DNA of 64,000 bases from positions 1 to 64,000 of the forward strand of contig JAEZUG010000034.1 in the NCBI GenBank assembly GCA_023421135.1, in the 5' to 3' direction. A program made the translations under genes and the position numbers. Of the stretch, positions 1 through 8,775 are shown one piece after another. Under the pieces are notes generated by a model. It did no database searches. It was not told where the DNA came from and saw nothing but the letters and a program-made list of their open reading frames with translations. This DNA comes from Candidatus Cloacimonadota bacterium. Its GTDB lineage: Bacteria > Cloacimonadota > Cloacimonadia > Cloacimonadales > Cloacimonadaceae. Every line of letters starts with the position of its first letter. Position 1 is the first letter of the stretch.

Positions 1-103
1 GCGCTGAAGCAGTCCGGGTGGCAATCTCCTGGTTGCCACAAAGGCCGGGGAGCGTTAGCAGCGCAGCTCTCGTCACTATTTACTTGTTACCCGCCACTAA
101 CAA
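1..103. other. Intergenic stretch with dispersed-repeat fragments
   Basis: No gene is visible here. A 7-bp-stem hairpin (GTGGCAA at 18-24, TTGCCAC at 33-39) is followed at about 55-93 by an inverted copy of the dispersed motif that elsewhere reads as AGTGAC-type heptads followed by AGAGCTGCGCTGCTGCG (compare 18224-18282). Confidence 0.5.
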
Positions 104-128
104 TAAAAAGGCGGACTTGCGTCCGCCT
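104..128 (-). terminator. Intrinsic terminator of the 145-1833 lipoprotein gene
   Basis: A perfect 7-bp stem (110-116 with 121-127, loop TTGC) is followed on the minus strand by a T tract (105-109). It lies 17 bases past the stop codon of the lipoprotein gene. Confidence 0.85.
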
Positions 129-144
129 ATTGCATAAGTCAAGT

Positions 145-1833
145 CTATTCCGTTTGCTGAGTAAAGGTGATGGTTCCCATATTCCGGGAAGTACCGGAGG
201 CGGGGAAGCGGAGGGTTAATAAGTCTGATCTATAGACAATGCCTTCCTCGTAGGCACTTCCGCGCACACTTGAGACGTTTGTATTCGGTGGGCCTTGCAT
301 GGTGAAGTTTCCCTCTGCATCCACAGAAGCAGAGAAATGCGAGCCCTCTCCCTGCTGTCCTTCCTTCATAAAGGAAATCCAGATATTGGCAAAGTAGGTG
401 CCGTCGCTCTTCCTGGCTTTACCGGTGAGGGTTCCTCCCGGGCGCAGGGTGACGGTGCCGAAATCCCAGATGTTACCGGGTTGAGGCACTACAAAGGGAA
501 TATGTGCAGAGTAGTTTCCACCTCTGGTTTGAAGCGAGATAAGCACGTTGAATGATGTGCTGTTGCTATAGTTCTGAGTGCTCAGGCGGAATCTTCCCTC
601 GCTATCCACTGTTAACCAGGCAGAAAATCCCATCTCACCGTCCGGAATGTTCACCTGAGTGATCTGTCCGTAACCAGTGAAGGGAGTTCCGTTGGTATCC
701 ACAAGCCTGCCCATGATTGTGAAGCTTCTATCCTCAATAACCAGATCATCCACTGCCAGGCTGGTACCACCGGCGGGAGTATCCAAAGCCGCAGTCTGAT
801 AGGAGGCATTGTTACCGGCAAAGGCCTGCAACTTAGCTTGGGCATTGGCTTTGACCGTGACGTTGAATTCACCCTCGTCATTCGTGTAGGTAACGGTATA
901 TCCTGTATATCCCACACCGGTTGCCACCACCTGAGCTCCAGGGATGGGCTCTCCGCGATCCGCAGTCATCACTCTGCCTGTGAGAGTAGCCTGATCATCG
1001 ATCACCACAGGGTGGTCAAAATTCCAATATGAGAAGTGGCTCACGCTGCCCACATAGTAGTTTCCTTGCCTGGTGGCAACGCCTTCTTCGCGCCACAGGC
1101 CATCTTCTTCATCATAATACCACATGGGCATTGTCTGAGGAGCGTTATCTTGCAGGATAAAGGGGATCGGGGTGGTGATGCCGACGGTCTTTCCTGAGGC
1201 AAGCTTGAGCTCCACTTCCGGAAGCTGAGCATCCCGGAAACTGGCTGAGATAAAGCCGTAGGATTCAAACATGGTGCTCTGCCCATTTTCCTGCACTCCT
1301 GAGAACTGCCCCGGGAAGGCATTGATTGCATCAGGATTGGTGGGATCAAAGTAGCAGACTTCAGCCTTCACGGTACCGGTAAAGCTTCCACCTCCTGGCA
1401 GCACGAAGGCATCCTGAGGGATTTCCAAAGTAGCTCCGCTATCTATCACGAAGCTCTGGTTGGCTGCAAAGCTCGTGGTGTATGCAGTGAAAAGCGTGGC
1501 AGAGAGATAGCTGGTTCTGCCCTTTACTATAGAGACGATCTTTTGGGTGGAGAGGTAACCATCCTTGCTGAATTCCACCTGCACCCGGGCTCCAGCCTCC
1601 AAGCCACTCAGGATAAAGGCTCCGCTGGCATCCGAACTTGTGGATTGATCGCCAACACTTACGGTAACACCTTCCAATACCGCCCTGCCGGGAGCATACA
1701 CAGTGCCTGAAATCAAACCAAAATTCATACCGGGAGTGGTGGGCTTGTCGTCATCACAGGCAGACAAGCCAATAAGAAGTACTAAACAAAGAATCAAGCA
1801 TAAAAGAACTTGAGTAGAACGTAAGACTTTCAT
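145..1833 (-). CDS. Lipoprotein with repeated carboxypeptidase-regulatory-like domains
   Basis: A 562-residue predicted lipoprotein. The signal peptide ends in the lipobox LSAC (Cys26), followed by acidic DDD. A carboxypeptidase-regulatory-like beta-sandwich begins near residue 39 (ISGTVY...GVTVSVGD...SDASGAFILSGL). Three similar modules recur near 283, 375 and 468, each with the G-x-V-x...D-x-x-G-x-F pattern. The region between 110 and 275 matches nothing I recognise. The start is supported by an AAGGAGG Shine-Dalgarno five bases upstream, and a TTGACT/TATAAT promoter lies at 1898-1925. It stands alone between its own terminator and promoter. A role in surface display or carbohydrate/peptide binding is inference; no catalytic motif is visible. 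Confidence 0.8.
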   Translation of the reverse strand: MKVLRSTQVLLCLILCLVLLIGLSACDDDKPTTPGMNFGLISGTVYAPGRAVLEGVTVSVGDQSTSSDASGAFILSGLEAGARVQVEFSKDGYLSTQKIVSIVKGRTSYLSATLFTAYTTSFAANQSFVIDSGATLEIPQDAFVLPGGGSFTGTVKAEVCYFDPTNPDAINAFPGQFSGVQENGQSTMFESYGFISASFRDAQLPEVELKLASGKTVGITTPIPFILQDNAPQTMPMWYYDEEDGLWREEGVATRQGNYYVGSVSHFSYWNFDHPVVIDDQATLTGRVMTADRGEPIPGAQVVATGVGYTGYTVTYTNDEGEFNVTVKANAQAKLQAFAGNNASYQTAALDTPAGGTSLAVDDLVIEDRSFTIMGRLVDTNGTPFTGYGQITQVNIPDGEMGFSAWLTVDSEGRFRLSTQNYSNSTSFNVLISLQTRGGNYSAHIPFVVPQPGNIWDFGTVTLRPGGTLTGKARKSDGTYFANIWISFMKEGQQGEGSHFSASVDAEGNFTMQGPPNTNVSSVRGSAYEEGIVYRSDLLTLRFPASGTSRNMGTITFTQQTE

Positions 1834-1897
1834 TTTATCCTCCTTACTGGATCGTAGTCTTAACGGGATACTATTCGATATCTTGACTTATCAGGAT

Positions 1898-1925
1898 ATT
1901 ATAAGTATGATTGAACCAAAGTCAA
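1898..1925 (-). promoter_or_regulatory. Sigma-70-type promoter for the 145-1833 gene
   Basis: On the minus strand TTGACT (1925-1920), a 16-bp spacer and a perfect TATAAT (1903-1898) lie 65 bases upstream of the ATG. This is the best -10 match in the window. Confidence 0.75.
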
Positions 1926-1977
1926 GGACTATTCAGTTAGCAGCAAGGAGTTAGCAGCAAGGACTTATCTACCGGTG

Positions 1978-2005
1978 AAAAAAGACCGGTCCGAAGACCG
2001 GTCTT
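1978..2005 (-). terminator. Intrinsic terminator of the 2029-4890 gene
   Basis: A 9-bp stem AAGACCGGT/ACCGGTCTT (1982-1990 with 1997-2005, loop CCGAAG) runs into a T tract on the minus strand (1978-1983), 23 bases past the stop. Confidence 0.85.
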
Positions 2006-2028
2006 GTATCATAGCTCTGTGATGTATG

Positions 2029-4890
2029 TTATTTGAGGAGGAGGACTTTCTGAGTCCAAGTCTCGCGATCGATGCTAACACGGATCAGATAAACTCCGCT
2101 ACCCAGTCTTTGGCCATTTTCGGCTGTGCCGTTCCAGACGTAGCTGTGATAACCGATCGGTTGATTGCCGCGGTCAGTGGAGCGGATAAGCTGTCCCCGC
2201 AGGTTGTAGATGTCCAGTTTCACTGCTCCGCTTTGAGTCAGGCCGTAACGGATGGTGGTGCTGGGGTTGAAGGGATTGGGGTAGATGCTATCCAGGCCTT
2301 TTGCCACTGGCGCGGAGTTTCCGCCCTCTCCATCGGGATTAAAGCGCACTATGGCAGGGCCGAAGAAGCTGTTGGAGCCGTCGAAATCCAGGCTTTCCAG
2401 CCAATAGTAATAGGTGCCGGGTTCATAGATATCGTGGTCGTTGTAAACGTAGGTTTGAGTTTGGGAAGTGTTTGAGCCTTCGATGAAGGCATCCAGCATA
2501 GTGGCAGCTTCCAGTTCTTCAGAAGTACCGCGATAGATCCGGTAACCGGAGAGGTTGGTCTCGGATTGGGTGATCCACTGTAGTTGAACACCATTACCTA
2601 TGCTTAGCATTGCAGTAAAACCGGAGAGCTCCACAGGGAGGGTTTCGTTCTCATCAAGACCGATCATGAAGTGCTCAGAAGCCTTGGCACCCTGTGGGAA
2701 AATGTAGTTTATTCTCACCCAGCGAGAAGCACCGGTTAACGAGTAGTCGCCAACACCAGGATTAATTGGTACTTCACCCGCATAGACAAAAGGCACAGTG
2801 GATCCCCAAGTATAGTCATAATCATCGTCAGTGGTCCAATAGAAAGTGATGGTTTTAGTTCGGTTTGAATCGTTTGCATTGTCGATATTACCGGCTATAT
2901 CCCATTGTCTCTTGATATATCTCATATTAGCGTTACCTGTATTGGTGGAAGCAGAGTAACCCAGAATATTGTAATTCGTGGTTGGGAAGCTCAGGAATTT
3001 GACAGTGGGGGAATAGAGCCCATCTACATGAAATCCGGAGCCTCCGGAATAGGAACCGTTGGTTAAAGTAAAGGTTCCGTCCACAGATATCTCAGCTCCC
3101 ACACTAACCCCAGATAGATTGTTTATGATCAGATTATAAACGGGGGATGGGAAACCTGAACCAATAGATTGAGCTGCATTGCCATTGTATGTGATAGTTG
3201 AGTTGGTCGCGGCAGTGACTTGTGCACTCTGCCCCACGGTAAATGTCCCGGTTACTGTTAATGAACCCACAATAGATAAATCAATTCCGTCACCGTTTTC
3301 CACCAGCATAGTGTAACCGGTGCCGATTATCACCGTTCCTCCTGATGCAATTGTCATGGCATCCACCAGGACATTCTGGTTGAGAGTCACACTATGAGGA
3401 CTCTGTATGAGGATAGTTATTGAGTTGGACTCATCAGGAACCAAGGTCGCAGCACTCCAGTTTGTATTATCGGTAGAGCGTTGCCAGGTGCTAACATCAC
3501 TCCAGTTTCCGGTAGCTGTGCTTCGATAGTAATATGCCAAGATTGGACTGCTGCGTAGGATGGGGTAGTTCCCATTAACTCCGGATTCATAACCCCAGAC
3601 ATTGGTAAAGTCCCAATTCGGGAAGTTTGTTGCTGTGCTGCCCTGAGCCAAGAACTGAGCATCGGTTCTGGAGGCGGTATATGTAGTTGTGTAAGACACT
3701 CCGGATTTCTCCAGCCAGTAACCATTGGCGACTGAACCTGTCTGGTTAGTTCCTCCCAAGCCTGGGGGCAAAGAACCAGAGGTCAAGCCAACTAATCCGC
3801 CCCAACCACCCTGCCAATCACCGGGAGTAATACCCCGGGTCAGGTCTCCGGTGCCATAGCTTCTAAAGATAGATCCACCAATAGTACAACCGGCAAGACC
3901 ACCAACACGGTCTCCGCCGGAGATGTCGCCCCGCCCATAAGAATCTTGCGTAACGCCGTTTTCATTACAGCCGACAACTCCACCATACTTGATGTTGAAG
4001 GGATTATATTTTCTGGGACTTCCAAAATAGTCATTGGGATTTATCCATGTATTTGTAGGGTGAGTAGAGGAAACATCCACGTTTGACCAGCAGAGTCTTA
4101 AAATCGGCACTCTCTGGCGAGCAGTGCTGTTATTGGCACCGATCACACCTCCGGTTGCTCCAAATCCTTTTACGTATGATCCTGTGCCTGCTTGAGAGGA
4201 ACAGTTCTGCGTTATCACAGTGTATGAACGAGCCGGGCTCGTTTCAGGAAGCAAAACCTTGCCAATAATGGCCCCGGTGCCTCGGCGTCCTGTCACTCTG
4301 GGGTTATACACAACGACATTCTTAACATAAACATCGTAGGTGGTTCCAGTTCCACCCCCATTGGCATTGGTGACAAAGCCAAAGAGACCGACGTTATCTT
4401 CACCATCCGTCCAGTAAGGATAATCACCATAAACCGGATCGCTTAAAGTGCCTGAGGTGGTTGGCCCGCGATTGATGTAAAGGTTGCTGATCTTCTTGTT
4501 TCCACCATCATAGATACCGTAGAAAGGATTTGTTTGGCTCGTTCCCAGAGGAGCCCAACCCTTCTGCCACTCCCACATCTGCACCCAGTTAGCGGGAACA
4601 AAAGCAGTGCCGGAATTGTGAGCAGTTTTGCAGTAATTCGCGTAACCCAAGTATAAAACAATGTCCCCTACCACGTAGTTTGTATTGTCTGTGTAAGGAT
4701 AGTCGTCCAGAATATCCGGGTCTGTCCTAGCAAGATCAATATCTGCCCCCTGGAGATACGATCCCCCTAAAGCAGATCTCACATTCCACAGATCCAGCAC
4801 AGAATTAACTGGTACTTGTGCATACGCACAGACGCTAAAACCAAGGATCAGGCCGATGACCATCACCATTTTAAAATAACTATGTCTCAT
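2029..4890 (-). CDS. Large secreted GLUG/beta-helix protein with FlgD-like sorting domain
   Basis: The start is taken at 4890 (MRHSYFKM), because GAGGAGG sits six bases before it and abuts the ATG at 4896; this gives 953 residues. A signal peptide ends near AYAQ. The first half carries GLUG-like motifs (GLFGFV, GGVIG, GGVVG, VGGLAGC, GGLVGL), typical of beta-helical adhesin-like proteins. A second beta-helix-like, T/S/G-rich stretch follows. The last 205 residues contain a fibronectin-like segment and the YPNPFNPSTTIRYGL / YNLRGQ / SGVYLIRV sorting module ending in KVLLLK. That module is known as a type IX secretion or surface-sorting signal in Bacteroidetes-like lineages. The C-terminal 205 residues are about 88% identical to those of the next gene. 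No enzyme motif is seen; a structural or adhesive role is inferred. Confidence 0.85.
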   Translation of the reverse strand: MRHSYFKMVMVIGLILGFSVCAYAQVPVNSVLDLWNVRSALGGSYLQGADIDLARTDPDILDDYPYTDNTNYVVGDIVLYLGYANYCKTAHNSGTAFVPANWVQMWEWQKGWAPLGTSQTNPFYGIYDGGNKKISNLYINRGPTTSGTLSDPVYGDYPYWTDGEDNVGLFGFVTNANGGGTGTTYDVYVKNVVVYNPRVTGRRGTGAIIGKVLLPETSPARSYTVITQNCSSQAGTGSYVKGFGATGGVIGANNSTARQRVPILRLCWSNVDVSSTHPTNTWINPNDYFGSPRKYNPFNIKYGGVVGCNENGVTQDSYGRGDISGGDRVGGLAGCTIGGSIFRSYGTGDLTRGITPGDWQGGWGGLVGLTSGSLPPGLGGTNQTGSVANGYWLEKSGVSYTTTYTASRTDAQFLAQGSTATNFPNWDFTNVWGYESGVNGNYPILRSSPILAYYYRSTATGNWSDVSTWQRSTDNTNWSAATLVPDESNSITILIQSPHSVTLNQNVLVDAMTIASGGTVIIGTGYTMLVENGDGIDLSIVGSLTVTGTFTVGQSAQVTAATNSTITYNGNAAQSIGSGFPSPVYNLIINNLSGVSVGAEISVDGTFTLTNGSYSGGSGFHVDGLYSPTVKFLSFPTTNYNILGYSASTNTGNANMRYIKRQWDIAGNIDNANDSNRTKTITFYWTTDDDYDYTWGSTVPFVYAGEVPINPGVGDYSLTGASRWVRINYIFPQGAKASEHFMIGLDENETLPVELSGFTAMLSIGNGVQLQWITQSETNLSGYRIYRGTSEELEAATMLDAFIEGSNTSQTQTYVYNDHDIYEPGTYYYWLESLDFDGSNSFFGPAIVRFNPDGEGGNSAPVAKGLDSIYPNPFNPSTTIRYGLTQSGAVKLDIYNLRGQLIRSTDRGNQPIGYHSYVWNGTAENGQRLGSGVYLIRVSIDRETWTQKVLLLK

Positions 4891-5002
4891 AAGCATCCTC
4901 CTCGACGCTATGGTTGGAATAAGGAACCGGTCTCCCGCTGGACGAGGACCCCGAAACACTGATATATTCATAATATAAGAAGAAACTCAGGTCACAGTAC
5001 AA

Positions 5003-5030
5003 AATATGGCAGAGTAGAAAAGCCTGTCAA
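5003..5030 (-). promoter_or_regulatory. Promoter for the 2029-4890 gene
   Basis: TTGACA (5030-5025), a 16-bp spacer and CATATT (5008-5003, four of six consensus bases) lie on the minus strand about 113 bases before the start codon. Confidence 0.6.
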
Positions 5031-5282
5031 CAAAAATCTGCCTCTCAGGACGCATTAATTCGTTGTCTCTGAGAAATCTATTCTCTTTGGACTTCGTCAG
5101 AAACTCCTAAAACATCGTCTGTGATAAGCTTGGCTCATGGTGTCATTGGATAAACCTGCCTGATATTTCATAAATGCAAATACTGCTATGCTTTCTGTTA
5201 CTCCTCGCAGTCAATTTTCGTAAAAAAACCACACTTCGCCCCCTAATACAGCAATCATTTTAAACGCATGTCATACTCATGT

Positions 5283-5341
5283 GACACGCATGAATTTACA
5301 TGGGTGTCACATGGGTGTCACATGGGTGTCACATGCGTGTC
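5283..5341 (+). repeat. 59-bp structured intergenic element, copy 1
   Basis: Order of parts: GACACGCATGA, spacer ATTT, three direct ACATGGGTGTC units, then ACATGCGTGTC. The first 11-mer is nearly the reverse complement of the last. It matches copy 3 (58545-58603) except at the first spacer base and the first base of the final unit. Related sequence extends about 18 bases leftward (CGCATGTCATACTCATGT). Confidence 0.9.
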
Positions 5342-5403
5342 GGATTAGTGACAAACATACCACAACTGGTATTTAGGTCATGGATTACTGTCTCAGCAAA
5401 AAC

Positions 5404-5426
5404 AAAAAACCAGCCTTCTGGCTGGT
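5404..5426 (-). terminator. Intrinsic terminator of the 5454-6638 gene
   Basis: Stem ACCAGCC/GGCTGGT (5409-5415 with 5420-5426, loop TTCT) with a minus-strand T tract at 5404-5409, 28 bases past the stop. Confidence 0.85.
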
Positions 5427-5453
5427 CTTTATATCTGCATAATGAATTCTTTG

Positions 5454-6638
5454 TTACTTGAGGAGCAGAACCTTTTGAGTCCAGGTTTCGCGATCTATGC
5501 TGACACGGATCAGATACACCCCACTGCCGAGGTTTTGACTGTTCTTGCCGGTTCCATTCCAGACATAGCTGTGATAACCGGAGGGTTGATTTCCCCTGTC
5601 AATCGTGCGGATATGCTGTCCCCGCAGGTTGTAGATATCCAGTTTCACTGCTCCGCTTTGAGTCAGTCCGTAGCGGATGGTGGTGCTGGGGTTGAAAGGA
5701 TTGGGATATATGCTATCCAAGCCTTGTATCACGGGAGTAGGATTGCCCCCTCCACCATCTGGATTGAACCGAACAACGGCGGGACCAAAGAAGTTGTTGG
5801 AGCCGTCTAGGTCCAGGCTCTCCAGCCAGTAGTAATAGGTTCCGGGCTCAAAGAGTTCTCTGTCGTAATAGACATAGGTCTGAGTTTGAGAGGTGTTTGA
5901 GCCTTCGATGAAGGCATCCAGCATAGTGGCTGTCACCAGCTCTTCAGAGGTGTCGCGATAGATCCTGTATCCCGATAGATTAGTCTCGGATTGAGTGATC
6001 CACTGTAGTTGAACACCATTACCTATGCTTAGCATTGCAGTAAAACCGGAGAGCTCCACAGGGAGGGTATCATCACTCTTGTCCGCTATGATTATCGGAT
6101 GATCACCTTTGGAAGGGATGAAATTCACATTCCCAAAGCTCACACTGGTAAAAGTTGCCCCGACATTACTTGCGGTGATGGTCTCACTCAGTTTCACCCA
6201 TCCACCACTGTACTCCCATACTGCCAGATCGGCAAGAGTCAATCCATTCAAGTATGAATTACGAAAGCGGAATTCCAGACTACAGGGTTGTAAGGTCGTG
6301 GGATTTACATTCCACCACTGAATAACCGAAGAACTGGTGCTCGGATGATAACTCCCACTTATGATACTAACCGTGGTACTGCCCATGTCTCCGCTGGGAG
6401 TGATGATCAGGGCGTCGAGAGTTCCCTCGGGACCCACAAATGTAGTGGCAGCAGAGCAGTTCTTTACACTCGTAGATTTAAACGGAGTCCCGGAGGTTAA
6501 ATTTGTGATGCTTCCGCCATTCACAAAGAAGTAAGCATCGTTGTTACAGTATATGCTTCCGGAGCTTATCACCACCGAAGGAGCGGCATAACACCATGCC
6601 ACCCAAAGCATAACCGCAAAAATTAGTAGCTTTTTCAT
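5454..6638 (-). CDS. Secreted protein with FlgD-like sorting domain
   Basis: 394 residues. The signal peptide begins MKKLLIFAVML and ends near CYA. Residues about 20-190 form a beta-rich region without a family I recognise (GSYHPSTSS, WWNVNPTT, LEFRFRNSYLNGL). From DTLPVELSG to the end, 205 residues repeat the C-terminal cassette of the 2029-4890 protein, with the same YPNPFNPSTTIRYGL and KVLLLK landmarks and about 25 substitutions counted by eye. The gene starts 23 bases after the stop of the 6662-7510 gene, so the two are probably cotranscribed. Export and surface attachment through the sorting domain is inferred from the family; the N-terminal function is unknown. Confidence 0.85.
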   Translation of the reverse strand: MKKLLIFAVMLWVAWCYAAPSVVISSGSIYCNNDAYFFVNGGSITNLTSGTPFKSTSVKNCSAATTFVGPEGTLDALIITPSGDMGSTTVSIISGSYHPSTSSSVIQWWNVNPTTLQPCSLEFRFRNSYLNGLTLADLAVWEYSGGWVKLSETITASNVGATFTSVSFGNVNFIPSKGDHPIIIADKSDDTLPVELSGFTAMLSIGNGVQLQWITQSETNLSGYRIYRDTSEELVTATMLDAFIEGSNTSQTQTYVYYDRELFEPGTYYYWLESLDLDGSNNFFGPAVVRFNPDGGGGNPTPVIQGLDSIYPNPFNPSTTIRYGLTQSGAVKLDIYNLRGQHIRTIDRGNQPSGYHSYVWNGTGKNSQNLGSGVYLIRVSIDRETWTQKVLLLK

Positions 6639-6661
6639 AATCGGCTCCTTAATAGCAGCCG

Positions 6662-7510
6662 CTATTTCACACGCTCAACGTTCAGATTGAGATTGATCAC
6701 TTTCTGTGTGCTGCTGGAACCGCTTACAACGCGTGAACACAAGGCAATGTAGTCGTTTGCAGCGCAATTCATAAATCCGCTGACACTCCCAGAGTCATAT
6801 TGGGTATTTGTTACGCTTAAAGCAGTTGAAAGAGACTCGATATCATGTGTGAAAGTAGTCCAGCTGTTTGTAAGGGGTATAGATGCTGAATTCTGGCGGA
6901 ATATCTCCACTTCGATCGAAGTATTGGAGGTGCCTTGAATAGCACAGGTAGCAGATACACGATAAGTCCCTGCTGTATTGATTTTGATATAGGCAGGCTT
7001 ACCTCCAATAAAAGCTATCTCGGCATCACCACTGGCAGTGGTTTCCCAAGGTGTTCCACCTCCACCTCCCAATGTAACCGGTAGCATAGTCTCGTAGGCA
7101 GTGCTCGAACCTATTTCAACAGAGGGTTGGGTGGTTCCATAGTTGCCATGATTATAGGAAATCTGTGCATAGGTGTATGTCCCTGAACCAAAGCCATAAG
7201 GAGAGGAGACGGGTGCAACCCAGGGAGTCCAGACTCCAGCGGAATTTTTATACTCCAAGACTCCGGCATTATCACGGAATCCATAGCCAGAAATACCTTC
7301 GGTTGTGCCAAAATTGATGTATTTGCCACTTTGTAGCTTCACGTTGCCGTCCCCTCCCACTTTCAAAAGTGTGTTGGGTGTGCTGGCGTTATCTTTAACA
7401 GTAAATGCATTTGCTGTAGTGGTTCCGTTGAGATTCACCTCAACGTCGTCTGCCGCTGTCAAGGCTGCCAGAAACGTTAAAACAAGGATTGTAAGCAGTA
7501 CTTTTTTCAT
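6662..7510 (-). CDS. Secreted tail-fibre-like protein
   Basis: 282 residues with signal peptide MKKVLLTILVLTFLAALTAA. Residues 22-100 read like the head of a phage-tail or collar-type fibre (LNGTTTANAFTVKDNAS, LKVGGDGNVKLQSGKYINFG, YKNSAGVWTPW). Residues about 165-282 resemble a C1q/TNF-like jelly roll (GTYRVSATCAIQG, VEIFRQNSASIPL, CAANDYIALCSRV), a fold used by bacterial surface filaments. There is no FlgD-like sorting domain, unlike its downstream neighbour. AAGAGGTAAGA precedes the ATG. The jelly-roll assignment is by pattern only; a trimeric surface fibre is inferred. Confidence 0.7.
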   Translation of the reverse strand: MKKVLLTILVLTFLAALTAADDVEVNLNGTTTANAFTVKDNASTPNTLLKVGGDGNVKLQSGKYINFGTTEGISGYGFRDNAGVLEYKNSAGVWTPWVAPVSSPYGFGSGTYTYAQISYNHGNYGTTQPSVEIGSSTAYETMLPVTLGGGGGTPWETTASGDAEIAFIGGKPAYIKINTAGTYRVSATCAIQGTSNTSIEVEIFRQNSASIPLTNSWTTFTHDIESLSTALSVTNTQYDSGSVSGFMNCAANDYIALCSRVVSGSSSTQKVINLNLNVERVK

Positions 7511-8211
7511 TCTTACCTCTTGGTGTTTTAATAATATTTAAGATATGGTTACGACCCTCTCTGAAGGCCGTGGTTCTCATCACAACTATGTAGTTACTTG
7601 CTGTGTTTCACATCATTAACCGACGTTCACAACTGGTTCTCATAAGAGCTAATCCAGATACTCCTGTCCGAACGGAATCCAAGGGTCACAAAAAGGCATC
7701 TGACAGCACTCTGTCAATCAGCTGGCACGTGCTCCACAGTATAAAACTACAAGATATACTAAATCTGATTACTGTCAAGAGAAATCTGAAAGTTTTTTTG
7801 GATCCAGTTATTGTCTATGCAGAGATATATCACACATATGTTGATGAATCGGATTATGCCCGTTATCGCATGATATTGAAGCATATAAGAGTACTCCAGG
7901 ATATTACTTCAATCCGTATCTATGTCGATCTTATCTAATCCGACAGGATACATTGAAGGACGTTATGCATTGCGATTGCAAAGCTGTTTCGGGCTCGAAG
8001 TATGCTTGCAAAGGCAGATGGGAGTGGTAGCGACATCTAATCGCGTTCAATAGAAAAGCACTTCAGGATGGCTTACACACTCTGACAAGAAGAATGCAAG
8101 CATAGTCTGGCTCCGAACAACTGGAAAATGCTATGAACCCGGAAACAGCGAAACCTCGCTGCCCGCACAAAGCTCTTGACAGCATTTGGGAAACTTCCAG
8201 ATTATGCCATT
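7511..8211. other. Long intergenic region without a convincing gene
   Basis: About 700 bases between divergent genes. The longest frame on the plus strand (7603-7938, 111 codons) has no Shine-Dalgarno site and no recognisable composition or motif, so I do not call it. The left end must hold the promoter of the 7510 gene; a TTGACA box at the right end belongs to the 8212 gene. The rest shows nothing I can name. Confidence 0.6.
8176..8205 (+). promoter_or_regulatory. Promoter placed to give a leaderless lipoprotein mRNA
   Basis: TTGACA (8176-8181), an 18-bp spacer and GATTAT (8200-8205, four of six) end six bases before the ATG at 8212. The expected start of transcription would fall on or next to the start codon. 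Confidence 0.5.
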
Positions 8212-8775
8212 ATGAGGAAATTGCTTTACATACCGCTGCTAGCTCTCCTGCTCCTGGCTGTTGCGTCCTGCGAGATCTTCGGAATCCGGGATTCCGAATA
8301 CCCCTCCGCGCCTCCGCTTTGGAACAACTCCACCAGCACCTGGGAGCAGGCACTGCAGAATCTGGGCTATTGCTACACGGATTCGCGGAACGTCGTGAAG
8401 TACTCCTCCATATTCACAAGCAATTACCGCTTCTATTTTGCTGCGCAAGACATAGTTGATTACAATCTTCCCAGCGTCTGGGAAAAGGCCAACGAGCAGG
8501 ATATGCTGCTCAATCTGCACAGTCTCAGCTCCAAGATCACGCTCGCCCTCGAGCCGCTTCCGGGTAGTCCGGACGAGGTTCTGGCCAGTGAAGCCCGGAT
8601 CTTCAGGAGCTATCAGCTTGGCATCAAAACATCTTCCGGCACCACCAACTACAGCGGTAGCCTGGAGCTGCAATTGCGCCGGGAAAGCGGTTACTGGTAC
8701 ATCTACCGGTGGTACGATTATCGCAGCGGCAACGAAGCCAGCTGGGGAAGATTGAAATATGTCTATTCGCAATAG
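8212..8775 (+). CDS. Small predicted lipoprotein
   Basis: 187 residues starting MRKLLYIPLLALLLLAVASC, so lipobox VASC with Cys20. The start is set by the signal peptide; no Shine-Dalgarno is visible and the -10 box ends just before the ATG. The rest is alpha/beta with aromatic clusters (TSNYRFYFAAQD, SGYWYIYRWYDYRS), reminiscent of NTF2-like or DUF4878-type folds but not assignable. It overlaps the next lipoprotein gene by 17 bases and has a similar plan (a short mature domain of about 170 residues ending in an aromatic strand), so the two may be paralogues. Function unknown. Confidence 0.75.
   Translation: MRKLLYIPLLALLLLAVASCEIFGIRDSEYPSAPPLWNNSTSTWEQALQNLGYCYTDSRNVVKYSSIFTSNYRFYFAAQDIVDYNLPSVWEKANEQDMLLNLHSLSSKITLALEPLPGSPDEVLASEARIFRSYQLGIKTSSGTTNYSGSLELQLRRESGYWYIYRWYDYRSGNEASWGRLKYVYSQ

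Larger units (their letters stand above)
4972..5453. other. Intergenic region carrying one 59-bp repeat element
   Basis: About 480 bases between two secreted-protein genes with no credible gene. It holds, from low to high coordinates, the promoter of the 2029-4890 gene, copy 1 of the 59-bp element, and the terminator of the 5454-6638 gene. Confidence 0.7.

Noticed and set aside
2029..4971. Longer start at 4971 for the large secreted protein
   Set aside because: It would add 27 residues before the signal peptide and has no ribosome site; GAGGAGG supports 4890.
5283..5341. CRISPR-like array at the ACATGGGTGTC repeats
   Set aside because: Units are 11 bp and contiguous without spacers, and no cas genes are present.
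7603..7938. Open frame of 111 codons in the 7.5-8.2 kb gap
   Set aside because: No ribosome site, no promoter and no recognisable composition or domain; reads as chance.
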